A stretch of 29,537 nucleotides of DNA, from positions 28,365 to 57,901 of the forward strand of contig CAJFCJ010000233.1 of the NCBI GenBank assembly GCA_904063045.1, given 5' to 3'. Below are positions 20,512-27,853 of the stretch, in pieces. Numbering within the stretch: the first letter of the stretch is position 1; each line of letters opens with the position of its first letter. Both the position numbers and the translations under genes were made by a program. The notes under the pieces are model-generated. The model had not been told where the DNA came from. It was given only the letters and a program-made list of their open reading frames with translations, and did not search any database. This DNA is from Dimorphilus gyrociliatus. Taxonomy: Eukaryota; Annelida; Polychaeta; Dinophilidae.

Positions 20512-20546
20512 CATAGGGGAAAATTTTAACCCTGATCCAAGAATTG

Positions 20547-21319
20547 CATTATAAATTTTGTAACAATGATTGGATACTTATTATTGAAAAGAAAGCGTAA
20601 ACTATAAATAAAAAAATTATAATATAATAGATTTTTAAGTCTGGATATCTTAGCTAAACAGCTTTACTATTGGCTACTAATTATTACAGATTAAGTAGAT
20701 TAGTTAATAAAAAACATTATTTAGTATGTTCATAAATAACTTAAAACCATTTTTATCATTAAAAGCTTATTTTCACTGATTTCAAGCTTTTAATTTATAT
20801 TGAAAAAACTTTATTTTATTGTAATTAAGTTCTTCTATTTTTACTTTTAGAATCATTAAAGTAATATTTTGTTGTATGTAATTGTACTCCATCTATTTTC
20901 AAGCCCCATATGATACGAGTCTGGATCGATATAACTTTTTAAAATAAATCAAATAGAGCATAATTATACTTTAAATTTGTTTTTTATAAGGAAATGGGCA
21001 AGGGTATAATTGTGACCCTGCCAAAATAGCTAAGTTATTTTCTATTTATGGACTTTCATCAATAAGTTAACAGCTTCAAAACAGTGTTTTAAAATAGTAA
21101 ATAAGTTTCTTAATTTTGGCTTTTGTACTATTTTCATCTTTCTATAACTACCACATAATATTAAAGTCTTGTCATTATTAACTTGGTGAATCTTATAGGT
21201 TTCTGTTTCATATAAGGAGTTTTTAATTATAGTATTACTGTTGAGTTTACTAGGTCTATACTCTTTAAGTTATAGAACTTTGTTGCCAATTATTATATTA
21301 GCAGAGTGACTGATTTATA
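20547..21319. other. AT-rich spacer
   Basis: No feature could be supported between Merlin 3 and the integrase relic. Confidence 0.4.
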
Positions 21320-22110
21320 CTGCATATGACTGGTATTATTTCATGACTACTATTGCGTTATTATTCATGTTAATGATTTGGTACAATATGCTCAGGTTCC
21401 TACCTCTAAATAAAATGAACGGCTTTGTCTTTGTTGCGCTATGTGGTGTGTTATTATATTTATAATTATTTCTGTTAATTGCCTAGTCCATTTAAAGTTA
21501 TTCCCTCAATTCCCCTTTATTAACTTGTCTTTTATAGCTCTGTCACAGCGTTCTACTTGTCCTTGACAACTTGGATGATAGAGCTTTACTCTATACATTT
21601 CTAAAACACTTTTGACCCATTTATTCACAAATTCTTGTCCATTATCGGTGTGAATACTTTTTCATGGGCCTTCGCTTTGAAGTAATTTTTCAAGTATGTC
21701 AGGAAATATACAACCATGCTTTGAGGCAGCTGGATACACAAAGCCAAATTTAGAATATGAGTCTATACTTGTATATCATTACTTCATTCCATCACTTATA
21801 TTAGCAAAGCTCGAAAAATCAATAAGGTCGACCATTAGTCTTCCACTAGCAGTAATCTTTTTTGATGTTTCAGGGAGGAAGCTTTTGACATCAAGTTTTA
21901 TTATTGGACAGTATTTCCCATTTGTCAACATAAAAATATTGTTTTTACTCAATTGATCTGACTCATGATATTTTTAATATCTTATCGTTCAAAACCAGTT
22001 CATAATACAGATTACCACTTTTTCTATATGATCTTTCTTTATAATAGGCTCACCACTTTCAAGATACAATATTTGCTTTCCCTTCTAAAGCTCCTCCTCT
22101 GTTCCTGATT
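21320..22110 (-). pseudogene. Retroviral-type integrase relic (LTR retrotransposon or similar)
   Basis: A broken integrase core is read on the minus strand. A leading piece, GEPIIKKDHIEKV, lies near 22060. Then come MVDLIDFSSF with the first catalytic Asp (about 21817-21835), YTSIDSYSKFGFVYP, HTDNGQEFVN with the second Asp (about 21630-21653), and HPSCQGQVERCDRAIKDKL with the Glu (about 21549). The sequence NNTPHSATKTKPFILFRGR follows in another frame, as in gypsy-type integrases. In-frame stops are TAA-TGA at 21776-21781, TGA at 21662-21664 and TGA at 21506-21508. Only 30 residues separate the last two acidic residues, rather than about 35, so a small in-frame deletion is likely. No reverse transcriptase or LTRs were seen. 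It is closest in style to KRBA2/gypsy-like integrases. Confidence 0.75.
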
Positions 22111-22981
22111 GAAACCTTCTTTGTATACTTTATAGCTAAGATATCTAACTATCAGGGGTCTTCTAATAAATCAATCTTTATTAAACTCCCCATACTTTAT
22201 TAGACAAAAGGCTTTTATACAGATTTAAAATATTTTAAAGCCTTTAACAATGATGAAAGTCCATAAAATGAAGATATTTTATAGTATTTTGATAGAGACC
22301 ACAATTATATACCAGGCCTTTCCTATTTAGAATAAAGTCAATCATAAGCATTCTCTACTTGATTTACTTTAAAAAATTATACCGATCATGTCCCAATTTA
22401 TATGTTGGCGCAATTACATATAATAATATATAAAAAAGTTAGTTTTAGAAAGGTCCGCAAAAGCTTGTCAAGTATACTTTTTATCCTATAGAAGTGTCTT
22501 TAAATGTGTTAAATAGTATAAGAACCGGGTTGAAAAGGATTAAATACAATCAATGGAAAGGCATTTAAATCTCTTTTATTTTATTTTTGAAATGATTTTT
22601 ATAAAAAGAAAGCTTATTGATCTAGTATAAAATATGGAACCTTGATCTTATTACACCCCCTCTTCTTATCAGTATTATCAGCACTACAAGAATTCTCGAG
22701 TCTTAGCATCATTTTACTAATCATGAATCTATGATAACATATTCAAAAATTATATAGGTTCGAAAATCCTGTCCAAAGAATAAACTATATAAAATTTTAT
22801 TGAGAAACTTGTAGAGCTCTCATAAATGATTGAAAAAAATAATAAAGTTAAAAATTATATCGAAAAATACAATTTATTTATTATTTAATCGCTTTATAAA
22901 ACATTATACATTGGTTACTGAGCGATTAAAAAAAAAGTTTTTTATTACTTTTTTAATCTTTATATTTTGTTAACTCTTCAA
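22111..22981. other. AT-rich spacer upstream of the mu-subunit gene
   Basis: No gene recognised. The first 60 bases may be further N-terminal relic of the integrase. Confidence 0.4.
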
Positions 22982-23083
22982 ATGGTGAGTGAAAAAGTTA
23001 AACACTATATAAGTGAAATTTTGAATGTTAATGCTAAGCCAAATGTTTCTGCTATTTCTTTATTCCTCAGATTCAGAAGTTGA
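22982..23083 (+). CDS. Short open frame in frame with the mu-subunit gene
   Basis: A 33-codon frame starting MVSEKVKHYISEILNVNAKP ends at TGA 23081-23083. The same frame then stays open through NDLFEEYINAAKNYPP into the ATG of the mu-subunit gene at 23132. The codon use looks coding. It could be an upstream regulatory ORF, the end of a lost gene, or an N-terminal extension with one nonsense codon. The mu longin domain begins naturally at 23132, so the extension is not needed by the family. Confidence 0.3.
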   Translation: MVSEKVKHYISEILNVNAKPNVSAISLFLRFRS

Positions 23084-23131
23084 AACGATCTGTTTGAGGA
23101 GTATATAAATGCAGCAAAGAATTATCCACCA

Positions 23132-24124
23132 ATGATAACATCTTTACACTTCTTTGACAATAACAAAAATTTAATTTATGGACCTTCTCTGCGATTCGAC
23201 TTAATCGACTCCGATGATATAGCATCGAAAAGAATGAAAAATGGGTATCTTGTTTGTAGATTTTCTAATATGGATAAATGCATTGCAATATCTGTTTTAA
23301 ACGAAATCTCAGAGCATAAGATGTTTGGTCTTCTTCCTAAAAATTTAACAGAATTTGTCCTTAGAATTTCAGAATATTGGCAAAATGGTTTAGTATTCAA
23401 TGGCAACGAAAATAAGGATAAGATAAAATTGGATGTTGTTGAGCACATGGACGCTATTATGAACACCAGAGGTGCAGTTGATTATTCTTATTGTTATGGA
23501 ACTGTTATTTGCAATCCCAAGCTTTCCAAAGAATCTATGCTTAAGCTAGAAATGATAAAGGGGAGCTGGAAAACAAGCGATTCATATAAAATAAAAGAGA
23601 ATAGAAGAAAGGACTTCAAGGAAAGCCCTATTAATATAAATATCCCAGAGATGGAAAGTCATTCTATTAAGGACAGAAAGGTAAAACTGTTTAATTATAG
23701 CTACGTCGCATCCGCCCCTATTAAACTTATCAAGAAAAGCTACAACACCTATAACCTTATGGTGAATGTCCCAATTACACACATTAAACTTGTATTTCAA
23801 ATGCCAAAGCTTGCCACGAATATACAGGTGCATAGGAATATTGGAGTTGTTAAAATCAACACTCGATTTAACACGATTGAGTGGGAAATTACAGATCCAA
23901 CAACAACAGACATTAAGATAGACTATAAAATGCCTAAACTTATGTATGATCAGCTCATGATAGAAGAGTTGAAAGGAAATAGTATCATCAAGGTGGAGTT
24001 TAAAGGAGATCTACTATCATATTCAGGACTTCAGATTAATAAAGTATTAATTGATGGTAAAATTAAGGAGGCGTGGGTAAATTATACATTCAAATCCAAA
24101 AGATATGAAATATATGATAAATAG
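23132..24124 (+). CDS. Clathrin adaptor complex mu (medium) subunit, divergent
   Basis: A putative 330-residue medium subunit of an AP complex, which would select cargo for vesicles at the Golgi or plasma membrane. It opens with MITSLHFFDNNKNLIYG, the start of a longin domain. The hinge KIKLDVVEHMDAIMNTRGAV matches the entry to the mu-homology domain. Near the end, DLLSYSGLQINKVLI and AWVNYTFKSKRYEI match the conserved terminal strands (SGLQV.YLKI, PWVRYIT). Most mu subunits have about 420-440 residues; here both the longin part (about 100 residues) and the C-terminal domain are shortened, typical of reduced microsporidian proteins. I cannot say whether it is AP-1, AP-2 or AP-3. All four tryptophans are TGG; it ends in TAG. 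The start was chosen at the longin homology; CCACCA precedes the ATG. Confidence 0.85.
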   Translation: MITSLHFFDNNKNLIYGPSLRFDLIDSDDIASKRMKNGYLVCRFSNMDKCIAISVLNEISEHKMFGLLPKNLTEFVLRISEYWQNGLVFNGNENKDKIKLDVVEHMDAIMNTRGAVDYSYCYGTVICNPKLSKESMLKLEMIKGSWKTSDSYKIKENRRKDFKESPININIPEMESHSIKDRKVKLFNYSYVASAPIKLIKKSYNTYNLMVNVPITHIKLVFQMPKLATNIQVHRNIGVVKINTRFNTIEWEITDPTTTDIKIDYKMPKLMYDQLMIEELKGNSIIKVEFKGDLLSYSGLQINKVLIDGKIKEAWVNYTFKSKRYEIYDK

Positions 24125-24604
24125 ATAGACTGTAGAATTTAAAAGACCACATCAAAATAAAACTTTCAAAAAACATATATTTAGAAGTTACCAGGGGGTT
24201 TCAAACAAAAATCAAAGGGTCTGTTTAGCACATTAAACACCAGTTAGAGATATAAAATTTTTATTACTTGTTCAAAACTTCTTAGATTAACAACATAAAC
24301 CTATATAGGATTAAACTTTAAAGTACTATTTTTCATTTATGCTACCTTTTCAATATAATAAAAATATACTAGGATAATATAGCTATTTAGGATAAAAACG
24401 ATATGCTTTGTGAATCCAGATTAGCCTAGTTTACAACTGAATATATTCATCGAAAATATGAAACTAAATCTTATTCAATAATATTTTGGATAAAGAAGAA
24501 GGTTTTCTATATATAAAATCTATTTCTAAAAACAATGGTTTAATATCTCAATCTTTTGATAAACATAGGCATCTGAAATTAGTAAATTAGATTTTCTATA
24601 TTCT
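24125..24604. other. AT-rich spacer
   Basis: No gene recognised between the mu-subunit gene and the membrane-protein gene. Confidence 0.45.
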
Positions 24605-25557
24605 ATGATTAGATTTCTTAGACACAAGATACAAAAAACAGTGTATAAAGATTTTACAGATTTTTACTTTTTTAAAAACAATGATAAATCCATTTTCGAT
24701 ACTTTTTACATTCTAAAGCAACTTTGATCGATAAATACAGAAATATTGGTTGATCATATTTTATTAAAAAGTGCTTTGATTATCCCTTTATGAAATTATT
24801 AATAAAAATTTTAGATGAGGTTCTTATGTTATCCTTACTATTCGAAGAAGTATTATGCTTAGAGAAACATAGTCTATATCATAAACTAGTTTTGATCGCT
24901 ATTTTATGTGCTTCTTTGTTTATTTCATTTTTTGGTATTAAAAATAAAAAAATTTGTTTTTTCTTAATATCGCCCTTAATTTGTCATAAAACTGTCATAA
25001 ACATTAAATTCTATACATCAGGCTCAAAGAGCGAATTATCCTTTCTCTTACTTAAATTAAAAGAAGTGCTTTTTACAGCTTTTCATAGTAACTTTTTGCT
25101 ATATGGGACTGTATTTCTAATTACAACTACAATATTATATGTGTTGTTGAACAAAATACATATTCTACTATTTTTTACTATATTGTATATTCTATATAAG
25201 CATGAAGTTATCAACTTCCCAACGAGCTACAGTGATATATACTTTTTATTTAAGTTGTTTGCTGCTATTATTCTAGGATGTATCCTTTACTCATTCTGTA
25301 AGTATATTTCCAGAATAGCATTTGCTCTCTATTTTAGTACTTTTGGATCATTATGTGGAATTTTATGTTTAGATAATTTATTTCTATATAAAATAAAGCT
25401 ATTTGGCTGTATTACTGAATGGATCTTGAGTGAAGGGGACTTAAGTATCAGTTCTGCTATCTTTGTACTTTTATCTATTACAATTAGCTTTATAAATCAG
25501 CTGGGTTGGATTATAAAGCAGAGTAAGAGAGAGCAAACAGTGTTTCGGGTCCTATAA
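24605..25557 (+). CDS. Multi-pass membrane protein, copy 1 (possibly broken near its start)
   Basis: The main open frame is 24790-25557 (255 codons, ending in TAA). It has about six or seven hydrophobic helices, for example around residues 29-50, 97-117, 121-135, 148-170, 173-197 and 218-236, with short charged loops and no signal or motif I know. A CCC six bases before ATG 24790 could support that start. However, another frame from ATG 24605 (MIRFLRHKIQKTVYKDFTDF) looks coding, with one TGA at 24725-24727. It ends at TGA 24791-24793, exactly where the main frame begins, so the true gene may start at 24605 with a frameshift near 24785. A second, broken copy lies downstream at 27181-27853. This may be one of the multi-membrane families known only from microsporidia; function unknown. 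Confidence 0.6.
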
Positions 25558-25748
25558 TTTTTATATAAAGTCGCAAATATAATTTACCAGTGAACAATAA
25601 CCGTTTACATTGTAAATTCGTCTTAAATCAAGTTATAAAAGATCGTTCAGTACAAAACCTATACAGAAGAAGGTGAGCTTTGGCTTATTTTAATATTAAA
25701 TAAATGTTTATTGTTGATTATCATGTTATTTTTTATTAAAAATCTATA

Positions 25749-27180
25749 CAGTCTGTAAAAAAAGTGAACAAGAAAAATTTATAAGCAAATTTATGAAAAC
25801 AACAATTTTATATTTACATAATACCTTAAAAGAATAAACAATGATCATGATAGTAACAAGTATCATTTTGAAAGATTCTATTATCAGCTTAACTTCATTT
25901 TATCTCAAGAAAACTTTTTGGACTGTAAAAAAAAGTGAACAAGATTGTAAAGCATCATTTACCTCCAACAACGTATAAATGGTATCTAAACCCCCCCATT
26001 ATGGCTAAAAGTATTGATGATGAAACAAGATGGAGTATAATTCTACTATATAAAGAAAAAATGACTTTAATAAAAATCTCGGAAAAAAAGGATTAGTCCC
26101 TCCACAATACATAATATTATTAATAAACATATAAATCATGGTACAACCAAACATTTAGGAAATAATGAAAGGCCTTCAAAGCTTTCAACGCGTTTGGCTA
26201 CTTATCTTTTAGATCAGAACAACAAAAACAGATTCATTTGAACAAGAAAAATGGTAGATAAAATAGGAAAGGTTTGTGATGTAACTATATCTTACACTTC
26301 CATAAAAAATTAGTTTAACATGCTAGAGATCATAGCTTATAGACCCTATTCAAAGCCTCTTTTAAAACAGAACCATATATTTTCAAGATATAGTGCAAGC
26401 AGAAGATGGTTAAAGATGCCAGAAAGTAAACTAAAAACGATGACATTTTCTGATGAGTCGAAATTTAACCTATGTAACAATGATGAAAGTCCATGTGTAT
26501 GAAGAACAAAGACTAATAAACTTGATTCTAAGAATATTAAGAAAACTGTCAAATTTGGAGAAGGATCAGTAATGTTTTGGGGCAGTTTTTCATACTATGG
26601 TGTAGGCGAATTGAGATTTATTGAAACAAAGATGGATGCTGCATACTATTGCAACATGCTATCTAGTTATTTATTTGCTTCTGTACAAAAAATGGGGTTA
26701 ACGGAGTATTTATTTGTTCAGGATAACAACCCAAAGCATACAAGTAAGCTTGCAAAAGAGTTTTTTGTAGAAAGTAAAGTTAATTTAGAACTATGGCTTG
26801 CACAGTCCCTTGATTGTAACCCAATGGAGCGTCTTTGGGCCATTATTAACATGCTAATAGAAATGAAAAACTTTAAAAAAGGTGAACTAAAAGAGGCAAT
26901 TATGAAAGAGTAGAATTCAGTAACATCAGAAATGTGCAAAAAATTGGCCTTACACTTTGAAAAAACTGCTTATCTAGTATATAAACAAAAAGGTGGCTAT
27001 ATTAATAAATAATTATTTTTTAAATAAAATGTTTATAAGCAGATCATAGATTTTTCAAAATCATACTTGTTAGTATCATGATTATTGTTCATTTTTTTAA
27101 TATATGATGTAAATAAAAAATTATTAATTTTCAAGAGTTTTTTAATAGATTTTCCTTGTTCACTTTTTTTTTACGGACTG
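25749..27180 (+). mobile_element. Tc1-type DNA transposon 2 with IR/DR ends
   Basis: The ends read CAGTCTGTAAAAAAAGTGAA on the left and, reverse-complemented, CAGTCCGTAAAAAAAAAGTG on the right, with TA on each side (25747-25748 and 27181-27182). An inner copy of the motif sits at 25921-25943 on the left (GACTGT, A-run, GTGAACAAG). A worn one lies at 27085-27099 on the right (TTGTTCATTTTTTTA). This is the same IR/DR plan as Tc1 element 1, but the end sequences and transposase are a distinct lineage. It separates the two membrane-protein copies, inserting at or near the start of the second. Length 1432 bp. Confidence 0.92.
26001..27012 (+). pseudogene. Tc1-type DD34E transposase 2, one frameshift and four stops
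   Basis: This is the transposase of Tc1 element 2. It starts at ATG 26001, just after a run of seven C residues, and shifts frame in the A-run near 26082-26089. It then stays in one frame to TAA 27010-27012 apart from stops at 26239 (TGA), 26311 (TAG), 26500 (TGA) and 26911 (TAG). Catalytic residues are Asp in FSDESKFNL, Asp in VQDNNPKHT and Glu in NPMERLW, with 34 residues between the last two. The 26500 stop follows SPCV and the 26911 stop follows IMKE. Both are tryptophan positions: element 1 has SEWTKIP at the second, and at the first element 1 also has a stop. The stops at 26239 and 26311 are at other residues. More decayed than element 1, but its core is well preserved. Confidence 0.88.
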
Positions 27181-27853
27181 TATATCTTTATTGCTCTTTT
27201 TGATTGTATAACTATGAAAGACCGTTTTTATAAATTTATTTCCAAGGATAAACTCTTCCAAGCTTATTTATATCAAAGCTTACGGTATCTTATGAATTCT
27301 TTAATACTAAAGACGTACCATTTTATCTTCAGCTGCCATAAATTACTTTGTACTGTATTTGGCAGATAATTACAGCAACTTTAAGTGATATCCCCACTCT
27401 TTCTTTTATATCTAGAATCCTCTATTTAGGTGTTATTTTCTGCTTGCTTTTATCTATTACATATGAATATAAGTTTAGCCTGATTTTAATACTTCCTTGT
27501 ATATTTATATCCATTACAAAAGCTATGCATGTGATATATATTTTTATAGTTTGTCAATAACTATATTTCCTTCCACTATAGGTATAAATGAACATTTTAA
27601 TATGCTTAAATCACTTATGTCTTCGTCTTGATTGGTATAAGTAAACTTGTAAAAGAGTATTCAAAATATAAAAACCATTATATTTAACTACATACACGCC
27701 CTTCTACAATGTTTATTTATTATGAGTGGTTATTTATATGTATTGATATGTGCAATAAAAACAATATTACTTAAAATACTAAACATTAAAAGCTTGGGTA
27801 AGAAATTACAGAGAAATCATATGAATAGAGATTTCCTGTTTTTTAACGCTTGA
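27181..27853 (+). pseudogene. Multi-pass membrane protein, copy 2 (broken)
   Basis: Directly right of the Tc1 element, hydrophobic coding pieces run through several frames. FYKFISKDKLFQAYLYQSLR continues to about 27369. ISRILYLGVIFCLLLSITYE continues to TAA 27558. YIHALLQCLFIMSGYLYVLI runs from about 27690 to TGA 27851. Order and pattern follow copy 1: DKSIFDTFYILKQL aligns with DKLFQAYLYQSLRYL, and KLVLIAILCASLFISFFG with RILYLGVIFCLLLSITYE. It is therefore a tandem paralogue that has lost its frame and, by position, its 5' end to the transposon. The pieces left of the transposon (25690-25746) do not obviously supply a start. Confidence 0.55.

Larger units (their letters stand above)
20122..20538 (+). 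mobile_element. Internally deleted Merlin element 3
   Basis: Inverted ends at 20122-20147 and 20513-20538 start GGATCAGGGTTAAAA and differ at one base. The exact 8-bp target duplication AAGAATTG lies at 20114-20121 and 20539-20546. At 417 bp it is less than half the size of the other Merlins here, but it retains pieces of a Merlin transposase on the plus strand. It therefore looks like a non-autonomous deletion derivative. The inner side of the left end mirrors the end itself, forming a long palindrome listed separately. Confidence 0.85.

Noticed and set aside
21696-21956. 86-codon plus-strand open frame
   Set aside because: It is antisense to the integrase core, whose catalytic motifs are clear on the minus strand.
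757-26913. A changed genetic code in which TGA or TAG means tryptophan
   Set aside because: The homeodomain, RhoGAP, mu-subunit and membrane genes use TGG for all their tryptophans, and two of them end in TAG. Only transposon genes show stops at Trp sites.
27085-27180. Beginning of the 27085-27369 open frame as the true gene start
   Set aside because: These bases are the right end of Tc1 element 2; the coding-like part begins after the transposon.
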